NCBI RefSeq assembly: GCF_044454545.1
Contig: NZ_JBITDV010000002.1
Span: 620,001-684,000 of the forward strand
Direction: 5' to 3'
DNA from: Cryptosporangium sp044454545
Lineage (GTDB): Bacteria > Actinomycetota > Actinomycetes > Mycobacteriales > Cryptosporangiaceae
DNA: 64,000 bases
Under the pieces are notes generated by a model that saw only the letters and a program-made list of their open reading frames with translations, was not told the DNA's origin and made no database searches. The stretch's first letter is position 1. Each line of letters opens with the position of its first letter. Of the stretch, positions 42,418 through 51,176 are shown in pieces. Both the position numbers and the translations under genes were made by a program.

Positions 42418-44502
42418 TCAGCGGACCGGACCAGCTTGATCAACCCGACGGCGCCGCCAGCGGTGCAGCACGACGTCGACGTAGCCCGACGGCAGCGTCG
42501 CGCCGGAGAACACCAGCTCGTGAACCGCGCGGAACGCCGCCTCGGTGAGATCCTCCGTACGCTGGGCCTGCAGGCAGGCTTCGACGTGTTCCCCGGTGAC
42601 GACGCCGTGCAGGAGCCAGTTGGCGACGTACTGGGTCGAGATGCGACACGTCGCCCGGTCCTCCAACAGGTTGGTGCCGGTGATCGCCGGGACCTTCGCG
42701 CACCCGACCCCCGCATCCACCCACCGCGCCACGTACCCGAGGGCGCTCCGGAGGTTGTTCTCCACCTCGCGATCGATGTCCTCGGCGGTGAGTGACCCGG
42801 GGTCGTCGAGCGTGGGGATCGTCAGCAGGTCGCTGAGTTCGCCCGGCACTCGTAACCGCGGATCGGCGTGCCGGGCCCACACGTCGACCTGGTGGTAGTG
42901 CGTCGCGTGGAGGGTGGCGGCGGCCGGGGAGTGAACCCCGGCGCAGGTGGCGCCGTCCTCGAGTTCCCCGACCTTGTCGGCCAGCATCCACGCCATCCGG
43001 TCCGGCCTGTTCCACATCCCCTTCCCGATCTGCGCGCGGCCGGAGAATCCGCAGGCCAGGGCGATCGCGACGGCGTTCCGCTCGTACGCGCGGAACCACG
43101 GCTGCGCCCGCATCTGGTTCTTCCGAACCACCGGGCCCGCGTGCATCGACGTGTGGATCTCGTCGCCCGTGCGATCGGGGAATCCGGTGGTGACGAATGC
43201 AATCCGGTCGGCGGCGGCGAGAATGCAGGCCTTGAGATTGACGGAGGTACGACGCTCCTCGTCCAGCAGACCCAGCTTGATGGTGGCCGGCGCGAGGCCG
43301 ACGAGACGTTCGACGTCCGCGAACTGGCGGCAGGTGAGCGCGACCTCGGCGGGTCCGTGCAGCTTGGGCTTCACGGCGTAGACCGAGCCCGTGCGCGAGT
43401 TGCCGAGACGGCTGTTCCGGCGCAGGTCGTGCAGGCTGCCGAGGGTTGTTACCAGTGCGTCGAGGAGCCCCTCCGGCACCGGGTCGCCATCCCGGTCGAG
43501 CACGGCGTCGGTCTGCCGGTGATGGCCGACGTGCCGGATGAACAGGAGCGCGCGCCCCGGAAGGACGACCGGGTCGTCGGCCGCATCCAGGTAGCGACGA
43601 TCGGGGGCCAGCGACCGGGTGAACACCCGGCCGTCTTTCGTGACCTCGGCGGAGAGCCGCCCCTGCATGAGGAGCAGCCAGTTGCGATACGCGCGGACCT
43701 TGTCCTCGGCGTCCACCGTCACGACGGTGTCCTCGAGATCCATGATCGTCGTGACCGCTGATTCGAGGACGACGTCGCTGAGGCCGGCGCGGCCCGCGGT
43801 CGTGCGGTCGATCACCAACTCGATGTGCAGCCCGTGGTGCCGGAGAAGGTAGCGCCGCCGAGCCGGATCATCGGCCCGGCCGACGTATTGGGCCTCGTCG
43901 GCCAGCCTCGTCTCCCCGCCTGCGTACCGGGCGACCAGGCCCCGCCGGTCGGCGAGATACTCGTCCACCTCGCCGTGGGAGCACCCGGCCAGGGGTACGT
44001 GCGTGTCGAGAAACTCGCGGGCCCGGACGACGACCGCGGCCCGACGGTCGGTGCCTTCGACGGCGTCACTGCCGTAGAGGGCGTCGTAGAGCGACCCCCA
44101 CCGCGCGTTGGCCGCGTTCGTCGCGAACCGCGCATCGAGGAGGGGCGCGGCGAGCTGGGGTCCCGCGACGAGGGAGACCTCCGGGTCGACGGCGCCGGTC
44201 GTGATCTCGAAGTCGTCGGGCACGTCGGCCAGGTAGCCGATGCGCCGCAGGAAGTCCTCGTACGGCTCGGTCGATCCGCTCCGGTGGTGGTCGTCGATCG
44301 CCGCCTGGAGCTCGTCGCGGCGGGCGAGCAGCGCGCGGGTCAGCGGCTTGTACGTCGCGAACAGCCGGGCGGCCCCGGGCCAGAAGATCTGCGGATCCAC
44401 CCCCGAGCCGGGAAGGGCCTCCTCCTCGACGAAGCGGTACAGCTCGTCGGCGATCCGGAGGCCGCTCGGGTCGTTCCGGTAGGTGGAAACGGGCGTCGTC
44501 AT
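42418..44502 (-). CDS. glcB: Malate synthase G
   Basis: Condenses acetyl-CoA with glyoxylate to malate in the cytosol. It is 694 residues, slightly shorter than typical GlcB (about 720). Diagnostic blocks are GLHIELVIDR, VYAVKPKLHGPAEVA, LDEERRTSVNLKACI, DRTGDEIHTS and LEDRATCRIS, the last containing the catalytic-base aspartate position. The shared element lies 18 bases upstream and TACGCT is at -11 to -6 with no ribosome-binding site. No isocitrate lyase is present in the window, so glyoxylate may come from the pathway itself (inferred). Confidence 0.94.
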   Translation of the reverse strand: MTTPVSTYRNDPSGLRIADELYRFVEEEALPGSGVDPQIFWPGAARLFATYKPLTRALLARRDELQAAIDDHHRSGSTEPYEDFLRRIGYLADVPDDFEITTGAVDPEVSLVAGPQLAAPLLDARFATNAANARWGSLYDALYGSDAVEGTDRRAAVVVRAREFLDTHVPLAGCSHGEVDEYLADRRGLVARYAGGETRLADEAQYVGRADDPARRRYLLRHHGLHIELVIDRTTAGRAGLSDVVLESAVTTIMDLEDTVVTVDAEDKVRAYRNWLLLMQGRLSAEVTKDGRVFTRSLAPDRRYLDAADDPVVLPGRALLFIRHVGHHRQTDAVLDRDGDPVPEGLLDALVTTLGSLHDLRRNSRLGNSRTGSVYAVKPKLHGPAEVALTCRQFADVERLVGLAPATIKLGLLDEERRTSVNLKACILAAADRIAFVTTGFPDRTGDEIHTSMHAGPVVRKNQMRAQPWFRAYERNAVAIALACGFSGRAQIGKGMWNRPDRMAWMLADKVGELEDGATCAGVHSPAAATLHATHYHQVDVWARHADPRLRVPGELSDLLTIPTLDDPGSLTAEDIDREVENNLRSALGYVARWVDAGVGCAKVPAITGTNLLEDRATCRISTQYVANWLLHGVVTGEHVEACLQAQRTEDLTEAAFRAVHELVFSGATLPSGYVDVVLHRWRRRRVDQAGPVR

Positions 44503-44519
44503 GGCTCAGCGTACCTGAT

Positions 44520-44542
44520 GTACGGTATCTCAGATCTCAATA
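44520..44542. promoter_or_regulatory. Shared regulon element, site 6
   Basis: GTACGGTATCTCAGATCTCAAT with the invariant core at 44526-44532 lies in the gap between malate synthase and the acyl-CoA ligase genes, which diverge from it. The right half is weaker than the left. Confidence 0.7.
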
Positions 44543-44593
44543 TCGGGACGTGGGGTGTGCGGGGTGGAAGACGTCGACCGGCGCGCCGGAATC

Positions 44594-46288
44594 ATGGAGC
44601 GACTGACGCAACCGGACGGGCCGTTCCCGGTGGAGCGGGCCCGGATCCGCGGAGTTGATCTCCGCGTCTACGCGGAGACCCCCGGCAGCATCCGGGACGT
44701 GCTCGTCACCGGCCGGCAATGGGGCGAGCGACCCGCGCTGACCTTCGAGGACGAGCACTACACGTGGTCGGAGTACCTGCGACTGGTCGGTCGTTTCGCG
44801 AGCACCCTCGTCGAGGGCTACGGCATCCGGCCGGGCGACCGGGTCGCGATCGCGGCGCGCAACTATCCGGAATGGGCCGTCGCGTTCAGCGCCACGGTCA
44901 GCGTCGGCGCGGTGTGTGTTCCGCTCAACGCGTGGTGGACGGCGCCCGAGCTCGCCAACGCTCTGGCCGACTGCGCCGCCGCCGCCGTGGTCGCGGACGC
45001 CGAGCGCAGCGCATCCATCCAGCGCGAACGGCACCGCCTGCCCGCGCTGCGCCGTGTCGTCGAGGTCCGGCCGGCGCCCGAGCCGAGCGGCGACGACACC
45101 TGGGACGCGGTCCTGGACGCGCATCGCGAGGAGTTCGACCTGGCGGCGATCCCCATCGCGGCCGAGGACGACGCCACGATCATGTACACCTCGGGTACCA
45201 CCGGTAAGCCGAAGGGCGCGGTCGCGAGCCACCGCGCGCACCTCACCACGATGATGAACATGCGGGTGCACGCCCGCGTCGAGTCCGAGCTCGCTCAGCT
45301 CCGTGGTGAACCCGTCCGGGTGCCGCCGGTCGTCCCCACCGCGCTCATCGTCGGACCGCTGTTCCACGTTGCGACGCTGCCCCGGATCATCTCGGCCGCG
45401 GCCTCCGGGGCCCACCTCGTGCTGATGTACAAGTGGGACGCCCGCCGTGCGGTGGAGTTGATCCGGCGCGAAGGGGTCGACCTGGTGCCCGGAGGCGTTC
45501 CGCCCGTCCTCTCCGCGCTCCTCACCGAGGTGGAGCGGACCGGCGCGGACCTGCCCTCGTTACGCAGCATCACGTCCGGCGGGGCACCGGCGACGTCCGT
45601 GCTCGTTGCTCGTATCGTCGAGACGTTCGATCACCGGGTGACGGTCGGGACGGGCTACGGCCTGACCGAGACCAGCGGCCCGATGGTCATGATCGGATCA
45701 CACGACTTCGTCCAGCGGCCACTGTCGGTCGGGCGCGCCTTCCCGACGACCGACCTCCGCATCGTCGACGCCGACGGGAACGACGTCGAGACCGGGCAGG
45801 TGGGCGAGGCCTGGCTGCGCGGGCCGAATGCCGCCTACCGCTACTGGAACCACGAGACCGAAGCGCTCGACGCCGCCGGGTGGTTCCGCTCCGGGGATCT
45901 CGCCCGGGTCGACGAGCAGGGGTTCGTCTACCTGGTCGATCGCATCAAGGACGTCGTGCTCCGGTCCGGCGAGAACGTGTACTGCACCGAGGTCGAGGAC
46001 GTGCTCAGCGTGCACCCCGACGTCGAGGACAGCGCGGTCTTCGGCCGTCCGCACGACGTCCTCGGAGAGGAGGTCGTCGCGGTCGTCCGCACCCGGCCGG
46101 GGTCGATCACGACGGCGGCGGACCTGCGGCGGCACGTCGGCCGGCAACTGGCCGCGTACAAGGTTCCGGCCGAGCTCTACCTGCAGACCGACGACTTCCC
46201 GCGCAACGCGGTCGGCAAGGTTCTCAAGCGGGAACTTCGCGCGCGACTCGCGCGCCGGGGGGAGGAGACGACATGGACTTCGCGCTGA
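44594..46288 (+). CDS. Acyl-CoA synthetase (AMP-forming)
   Basis: Activates a carboxylic acid to its CoA thioester at the expense of ATP (564 residues). ANL-family motifs are MYTSGTTGKPKGAV (P-loop), GYGLTETSG, the hinge region SGDLARVDEQGFVYLVDRIKD split by the D/R pair, and the catalytic Lys in NAVGKVLKREL. ATG at 44594 gives MERLTQPDGPFPVE, which matches the family N-terminus; GTG codons at 44555 and 44564 are alternatives. It heads an operon with an acyl-CoA dehydrogenase and a phosphotransferase. Confidence 0.9.
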   Translation: MERLTQPDGPFPVERARIRGVDLRVYAETPGSIRDVLVTGRQWGERPALTFEDEHYTWSEYLRLVGRFASTLVEGYGIRPGDRVAIAARNYPEWAVAFSATVSVGAVCVPLNAWWTAPELANALADCAAAAVVADAERSASIQRERHRLPALRRVVEVRPAPEPSGDDTWDAVLDAHREEFDLAAIPIAAEDDATIMYTSGTTGKPKGAVASHRAHLTTMMNMRVHARVESELAQLRGEPVRVPPVVPTALIVGPLFHVATLPRIISAAASGAHLVLMYKWDARRAVELIRREGVDLVPGGVPPVLSALLTEVERTGADLPSLRSITSGGAPATSVLVARIVETFDHRVTVGTGYGLTETSGPMVMIGSHDFVQRPLSVGRAFPTTDLRIVDADGNDVETGQVGEAWLRGPNAAYRYWNHETEALDAAGWFRSGDLARVDEQGFVYLVDRIKDVVLRSGENVYCTEVEDVLSVHPDVEDSAVFGRPHDVLGEEVVAVVRTRPGSITTAADLRRHVGRQLAAYKVPAELYLQTDDFPRNAVGKVLKRELRARLARRGEETTWTSR

Positions 46289-47508
46289 GCCCCCGCGCAC
46301 GGGAGCTGCACGGTCGGCTGCAGACGTTCATGGAGGAACGGGTCTACCCGGCCGAACGCCGCTACGAGGAGGAACTGGCCGCCGCCGGTCCGCACGCGCA
46401 GCCGCCGGTCATGGAGGAGCTCAAGCGAGCGGCGCGCGCGGCCGGGCTGTGGAACCTCTTCTTGCCGGAGGCAGGCCGGGTGGGCGGCCCGCCGCACGCG
46501 ACCGAGTGGGGCGGGGGCTTGAGCAACCTCGACTACGCGCCGCTCGCAGAGCTGAGCGGCCGAAGCATGATCGGGCCCGAGGCCCTGAACTGCTCGCCCC
46601 CGGACACCGGGAACATGGAGCTGCTGGCCATGTTCGGCACCGAGGAACAACAGCATCGGTGGCTCGCCCCCATGCTGGAGGGCACCATCAGGTCGGCGTT
46701 TCTCATGACCGAGCCCGACGTCGCCGGCTCCGATGCGACCACCATTCGCTGCAGCATCGTGCGGGACGGCGACGACTACGTCATCAACGGCCGGAAATGG
46801 TGGATCTCCGGAGCCGCCGATCCGCGGTGCCGCATCGGCATCGTGATGGGCAAGACCGATCCCGAGGCGCCCGCATTCCGCCGGCAGAGCATGATCCTGG
46901 TGCCGTTCGACAGCCCGGGCCTCACCGTAGTGCGGGATCTGCTGGTGCTCGGCTACAACCACAAGGCCGGGCACTGCGAGGTCACGCTCGACGATGTCCG
47001 GGTGCCCGCGTCCAACCTGCTCGGAAGCGAAGGTAGCGGCTTCGAGATCGCTCAGGCGCGGCTCGGTCCGGGACGGATCCACCACTGCATGCGCTCGATC
47101 GGAGCCGCGGAACGGGCTCTCGAGCTGATGTGCCGCCGGGCCGTGAGCCGCATCGCGTTCGGCCGTCCGCTGGCCGACCAGGGCCTGGTGCAGAAGTACA
47201 TCGCCGACAGCCGGATCGAGCTCGACCAGGCCCGGCTGCTGACGTATCACGCGGCCTGGCTCATGGACAAAGCCGGGAGCAAGGTCGCCCGGTCGGCCAT
47301 CTCCGCCATCAAGGTGGCGGTCCCGGCCATGGCTAGCCGGGTCCTGGACCGGTCGATCCAGGTGCACGGGGGCGCGGGGCTGTCGCAGGACTTCCCGATG
47401 GCCGAGGCCTTCGCCCGGCAGCGGGCACTGCGCCTGCTGGACGGGCCGGACGAGGTGCACCTGCGCACGGTCGCCCGCAGCGAGCTGGCCCGGTACGCGA
47501 ATGCGTGA
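46273..47508 (+). CDS. Acyl-CoA dehydrogenase (ACAD10/11-like)
   Basis: FAD enzyme introducing the alpha-beta double bond (411 residues). Seen: FLMTEPDVAGSDAT substrate/FAD loop, INGRKWWISGA, and the C-terminal LLDGPDEVHLRTVAR block, in which the Glu of GPDE is the likely catalytic base. The ATG at 46273 follows GGAGGAGACGAC and overlaps the ligase end by 16 bases. Homologues of this type are usually paired with an APH-fold kinase, as here, and in eukaryotes act on 4-hydroxyacyl-CoAs (family knowledge). Confidence 0.92.
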   Translation: MDFALSPRARELHGRLQTFMEERVYPAERRYEEELAAAGPHAQPPVMEELKRAARAAGLWNLFLPEAGRVGGPPHATEWGGGLSNLDYAPLAELSGRSMIGPEALNCSPPDTGNMELLAMFGTEEQQHRWLAPMLEGTIRSAFLMTEPDVAGSDATTIRCSIVRDGDDYVINGRKWWISGAADPRCRIGIVMGKTDPEAPAFRRQSMILVPFDSPGLTVVRDLLVLGYNHKAGHCEVTLDDVRVPASNLLGSEGSGFEIAQARLGPGRIHHCMRSIGAAERALELMCRRAVSRIAFGRPLADQGLVQKYIADSRIELDQARLLTYHAAWLMDKAGSKVARSAISAIKVAVPAMASRVLDRSIQVHGGAGLSQDFPMAEAFARQRALRLLDGPDEVHLRTVARSELARYANA

Positions 47509-48505
47509 CGCCGAGCTGCTCCGGGCAACCCAGTGGCTCTCGGCGCAGGGAGTGCCCTTCCAGGGTCCGGCTCAGGCGACCCTGGTAGCGGGCGGCCGAT
47601 CGAACCTGACCTATCGGATCGTCGATTCGGCCGGCCGGGCGTACGTGCTGCGCCGGCCGCCGGGCGGATCCGCGCTGCCCGAGGCGCACGACGTGGAACG
47701 TGAGTTCTCCGTTCTCTCCGGCCTGCAGGGCAGCCAGGTCCCGGTGCCGGAGCTGTGGGGGCTGTGCACCGATCGCTCGGTCATCGGCGTGCCCTTCGTC
47801 GTGATGTCGTTCGTCGAGGGTGTCGTGCTCACCACGGACGACGACGGTGCGGCCTACCCGGTCACCGCGCGGGCAGCCGCCGCCGAGAACCTCGTCGACT
47901 CGCTGGCCGCCATTCACGAGCTCGACGTCGACGCCATCGGCCTGGGCGGGCTCGGGCGGCGTGCGGACTACCTGCCCCGCCAGCTCGCCCGGTGGCACCG
48001 GCAGTTCCACTCGGTCAGCGACCGGTCGTTGCCGATCATCGACGAGGTCTGGGCCCGGCTGGGCGCGACCACCCCGCCGCAGCGCTACACGGGGCTCGTC
48101 CACGGCGACTACCGGTTCGGCAACCTCCTGATCGGGCCGGACGGCCGGACGCGCGCCGTGCTGGACTGGGAGCTGTGTGCCCTCGGCGACACTCTGGCCG
48201 ACCTCGGATGGCTGACCGCGCTCTGGCGCGAAGCCGGGGAGCCCGAGGTCTCGCCGTCGCCGACCGGGCACCCGGGCTATCCGACTCGGGACGCGGTGAT
48301 CGCCCGCTACCAGGCGCGCACCGGCCGGGACGTCTCGGATATCGGGTGGTACCAGGCGTTCGCTCTGTGGCGACTGGCCTGCATCGGCGAGGGGATCTAC
48401 GTCCGCTACCGCGACGGAGCCATGGGCGACGCCGAGTTCGACGTGGCGGCGCAGCGGGAACACGTGGCCGAGCTCGCCGAGGCGGCCGCGCACGCGCTGC
48501 CGTGA
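47501..48505 (+). CDS. APH-fold phosphotransferase
   Basis: Kinase-fold protein of 334 residues. The catalytic loop is LVHGDYRFGNLL, followed by VLDWELCALGD (metal-binding Asp); GGRSNLTYRI near the start is the nucleotide loop. With the adjacent acyl-CoA dehydrogenase it reproduces the ACAD10/11 arrangement, in which the kinase phosphorylates a 4-hydroxyacyl-CoA before dehydration (family knowledge). It overlaps the dehydrogenase end by 8 bases. Antibiotic resistance is unlikely. Confidence 0.88.
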   Translation: MRDAELLRATQWLSAQGVPFQGPAQATLVAGGRSNLTYRIVDSAGRAYVLRRPPGGSALPEAHDVEREFSVLSGLQGSQVPVPELWGLCTDRSVIGVPFVVMSFVEGVVLTTDDDGAAYPVTARAAAAENLVDSLAAIHELDVDAIGLGGLGRRADYLPRQLARWHRQFHSVSDRSLPIIDEVWARLGATTPPQRYTGLVHGDYRFGNLLIGPDGRTRAVLDWELCALGDTLADLGWLTALWREAGEPEVSPSPTGHPGYPTRDAVIARYQARTGRDVSDIGWYQAFALWRLACIGEGIYVRYRDGAMGDAEFDVAAQREHVAELAEAAAHALP

Positions 48506-48534
48506 CCGTCGCCTACGCGTGACCGTCGCCTACG
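48501..48534. repeat. Perfect 17-bp tandem duplication across convergent stop codons
   Basis: CGTGACCGTCGCCTACG is repeated head to tail (48501-48517 and 48518-48534). The first copy contains the stop of the phosphotransferase gene, and the second overlaps the stop and last codons of the convergent TetR gene. It is a probable replication-slippage duplication that did not disrupt either protein. Confidence 0.85.
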
Positions 48535-49639
48535 GCAGCGCGACCGCCGATGCGATCCGGAGCAGATCGGCGGCGTCCACCGCGCTCCGCGCCCGCACGG
48601 CGCCCACGATCGCCTCGTTGAGCGCGCCGAAGGCGGCGCCGGCCCTCAGCCGGCTCGCCGTTTTGCCGTTCCGGGGGTCGGCGAGTTCGACGACGTGCGC
48701 CAACTCGTCGACGTAGCCACGATGCCGTTTGCGTCGTTCGGACCGGTAGCGCTCGGACAGCGCATACGGCTCGATGTTCTGCACGACGACGAGTTCCGGG
48801 AAGTCGACGGCGAGCGACACATAGCCGGCGAGCATCTCCCGGGCGGCCTCATCCGCCGACGCCGACCGCCGCAGCGCGAGCGCGATCCCGGCGGAGATCT
48901 GCTCGCTGCCGCGCAGCAAGGCGGTGGCCAGCAGATCCTCTTTGCTGCCGAACTGCCGCGCGACGGCGGAGCCGGTGACGCCCAGCGGTGTCCCGATGTC
49001 GGCCAGCGATACAGCCGCGTAGCCCCGCTCGCAGAACAGCGGGATCGCCACGGCGAGGATGGCCTCCCGGCGATTGACGTGACGCAGCGGCGACTGTCCC
49101 TCCGGCTGGGCTCGTGCTGGCTGGAGGCGGATGGAGAGCAGGTCGTCGATGCACTGGCGGGCCACGGTGGCACGCTGGGCCCGCGAGCCCGAACGCGCCA
49201 GCGCCAGGTGGGTCAGCAGTCCGGCGATCGCCTGTCTCCGCAACTGATCGGTGCTTCCCTCGTCGAACGGCAGGAGGAGCGAATCCCAGGCGGACTCAAA
49301 CCGCGCACGACGCTCGCGCACCTGGACGAGGGGATCACCCGCCAGCACCCCGGGATATCTCGCCATGACGTACATAGCGTCCGGTTCTTCCACAGCGGCA
49401 GCTACCAGCGCGGGAACCGGCTCGGCGTCGACCCGCGAATCGATCCGGTCGAGGTGGCCGATGATGATCTCGGCCAGCAGCGTCTGCTTGCTGTCGAAGT
49501 AGCGGTAGAGAGCGGGACCGCTCAGGCCGACCTCGGCGCCGATGTCGTCGATGCCGACCTGCGCGAAGCCGCGCCGGCGGAACAACCGCGCCGCGGCGGC
49601 CAGGATCTCCGTGCGGCGCTGCTGCGGTTCCGACGCCAC
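48530..49639 (-). CDS. TetR family regulator with two TetR modules
   Basis: Regulator of 369 residues, about twice the usual size. The first helix-turn-helix is at about 7-53 (VGIDDIGAEVGLSGPALYRYFDSK) and a second, separate one at about 189-240 (VSLADIGTPLGVTGSAVARQFGSK), each followed by its own helical region. GTG at 49639 has GGAGGTG upstream. It is divergent from the beta-oxidation operon at 49798-56421 and probably represses it in response to an acyl-CoA (inferred). Confidence 0.9.
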   Translation of the reverse strand: MASEPQQRRTEILAAAARLFRRRGFAQVGIDDIGAEVGLSGPALYRYFDSKQTLLAEIIIGHLDRIDSRVDAEPVPALVAAAVEEPDAMYVMARYPGVLAGDPLVQVRERRARFESAWDSLLLPFDEGSTDQLRRQAIAGLLTHLALARSGSRAQRATVARQCIDDLLSIRLQPARAQPEGQSPLRHVNRREAILAVAIPLFCERGYAAVSLADIGTPLGVTGSAVARQFGSKEDLLATALLRGSEQISAGIALALRRSASADEAAREMLAGYVSLAVDFPELVVVQNIEPYALSERYRSERRKRHRGYVDELAHVVELADPRNGKTASRLRAGAAFGALNEAIVGAVRARSAVDAADLLRIASAVALP

Positions 49640-49656
49640 CGTCCCACCTCCGATGA

Positions 49657-49663
49657 GTTAACG
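49657..49663. promoter_or_regulatory. GTTAACG half-site, candidate TetR operator
   Basis: GTTAACG lies 18 bases upstream of the TetR start in the 158-base divergent gap. A related CGTTAACG palindrome occurs before the HMG-CoA synthase-like gene (52640-52647). The pairing is suggestive only. Confidence 0.3.
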
Positions 49664-49797
49664 ATCATTGCGTCTTGAACTGAGGCCGGGTTAGCATCGC
49701 TGTTACCCGCCATGCGTAGCCGGTTGGCTCTTGAGAAGCCTACACCGTTGCCTTTTGAGCATGGCTTCCCGTGTGAAACGACCAGCGGAGCTAACGC

Positions 49798-50730
49798 ATG
49801 TCAACTTTTTTGGGACGCACAGTAATCGTCACCGGTGGCGGTCGCGGGCTCGGCCGCGAGCACGCGCTGCTGCTGGCCCGGTTGGGCGCGAACGTCGTGG
49901 TCAACGACAACGGATCGGGCTCGGACGGGTCCGCGGCGGAGCAGACTCCGGCTCACGACGTGGTCGCCGAGATCGAGGCGATCGGCGGCCGGGCCGTGGC
50001 GCACACCGGAAGCGTGTCCGATTGGGACAGCGCGGCGGCGATGGTCGATCTCGCCGTCCGGACGTTCGGCGGGCTCGACGTCCTGGTCAACAACGCCGGC
50101 ATCCTGCGCGACCGGTTCACCGTGAACATGTCCGAGGCCGAGTGGGATTCGGTCATGGACGTGCACCTCAAGGGCCATTTCTGCCCGCTGCGGCACGCGT
50201 CGGCGTACTGGCGCGAGCAGGCGAAGCTCGGGAAACCGGTCAACGCCGCGGTGGTGAACACGTCGTCGCCGTCGGGCCTGCGGGGCAACCCGGGACAGCT
50301 GAACTACGCGGCGGCCAAGGCCGGGATCGCGGCCATGACCCAGGTCGCTTCCCGGGAACTCGAGCGATTCGGCGTGCGGGTGAACGCGATCGCGCCGGTG
50401 GCGCGCACCCGGCTGACGCTCGCGTCGCCCGAGTTCGCGAAGAACCTGGACGTCGCCGGCGACGCGTTCGACGAGTGGGACCCGGCCAACGTCTCGCCGC
50501 TGGTGGCGTGGCTGGCCGCGCCGGACTGCCGGCTGTCCGGCCAGGTGTTTGTCGTGGTCGGCGGCCACATCGGCTGGCAGCAGGGCTGGAGCGAGGCCCG
50601 GACGTTCGACAAGGCCGGCCGCTGGACGGTGGACGAACTCCGCGAGGCTCTCGGCGAGTTGCCCGCGGGCGCACCGGAGTTCGTCTCCTCGCTGCAGGCC
50701 AAGCAACGCCGGGACGAGGCGGCCCGATGA
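49798..50730 (+). CDS. SDR, 3-hydroxyacyl-CoA dehydrogenase-like (MFE-2 N-domain type)
   Basis: NAD-dependent dehydrogenase of 310 residues. Seen: TGGGRGLGREHALLLA, VNDNGSGSDG (the insert typical of the 17beta-HSD4/MFE-2 group), NNAGILRD, and catalytic YAAAK. It would oxidise the 3-hydroxyacyl-CoA produced by the MaoC pair that follows. It is the first gene of the TetR-associated operon; ATG at 49798 is preceded by AGCGGAGC. Confidence 0.9.
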   Translation: MSTFLGRTVIVTGGGRGLGREHALLLARLGANVVVNDNGSGSDGSAAEQTPAHDVVAEIEAIGGRAVAHTGSVSDWDSAAAMVDLAVRTFGGLDVLVNNAGILRDRFTVNMSEAEWDSVMDVHLKGHFCPLRHASAYWREQAKLGKPVNAAVVNTSSPSGLRGNPGQLNYAAAKAGIAAMTQVASRELERFGVRVNAIAPVARTRLTLASPEFAKNLDVAGDAFDEWDPANVSPLVAWLAAPDCRLSGQVFVVVGGHIGWQQGWSEARTFDKAGRWTVDELREALGELPAGAPEFVSSLQAKQRRDEAAR

Positions 50731-51176
50731 CCCTGCGGGAGGCGCTCCTGGCCACCGAACTCACGCCGTTCTCGGTGGTCGTCGAACGCGGTCAGCTCCA
50801 ATTCTTCGCCGAAGCGATCGGTGAGCGGGCCGCCGTCTACGTGGACATCGACGGCGCGCGCGCCGCGAACTACCCCGATCTGCTGGTGCCGCCGACGTTC
50901 TTCTTCAGCCTCGAACTGCAGCGCCCCGATCCGCACGCGGCGCTACGGGTGGCCGGCGCGCAGCAGTCGCAACTCCTGCACGCCGGGCAGAGCTTCGAGT
51001 ACCACCGGCTGGCCTTCGCCGGCGACGAGCTGCAGTTCACCCCCCGAATCACCGACTACTACGAGAAGAAGGGCGGCGCATTGGCCTTCCTCACCCGGAC
51101 CACTAGCGTGTCCCGCCAGGGCGAGCCGGTGGCCGAACTGGTCAACCAGGTGGCGATCCGGCGGCCGGCCGGATGA
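50727..51176 (+). CDS. MaoC-type dehydratase, N-terminal-like subunit
   Basis: Hot-dog-fold protein of 149 residues resembling the FAS1-like, non-catalytic half of heterodimeric enoyl-CoA hydratases. It lacks the catalytic DxNPxH motif. VPPTFFFSLEL and LHAGQSFEYHR are family-typical. ATGA overlap with the SDR stop. It probably pairs with the next gene product, as in the ChsH1-ChsH2 steroid enzyme (family knowledge; pairing inferred). Confidence 0.85.
   Translation: MTLREALLATELTPFSVVVERGQLQFFAEAIGERAAVYVDIDGARAANYPDLLVPPTFFFSLELQRPDPHAALRVAGAQQSQLLHAGQSFEYHRLAFAGDELQFTPRITDYYEKKGGALAFLTRTTSVSRQGEPVAELVNQVAIRRPAG

Noticed and set aside
49354..49361. GATATCTC match to the shared element
   Set aside because: It lies within the TetR coding sequence, has TATCTCG rather than TATCTCA, and has no promoter context.
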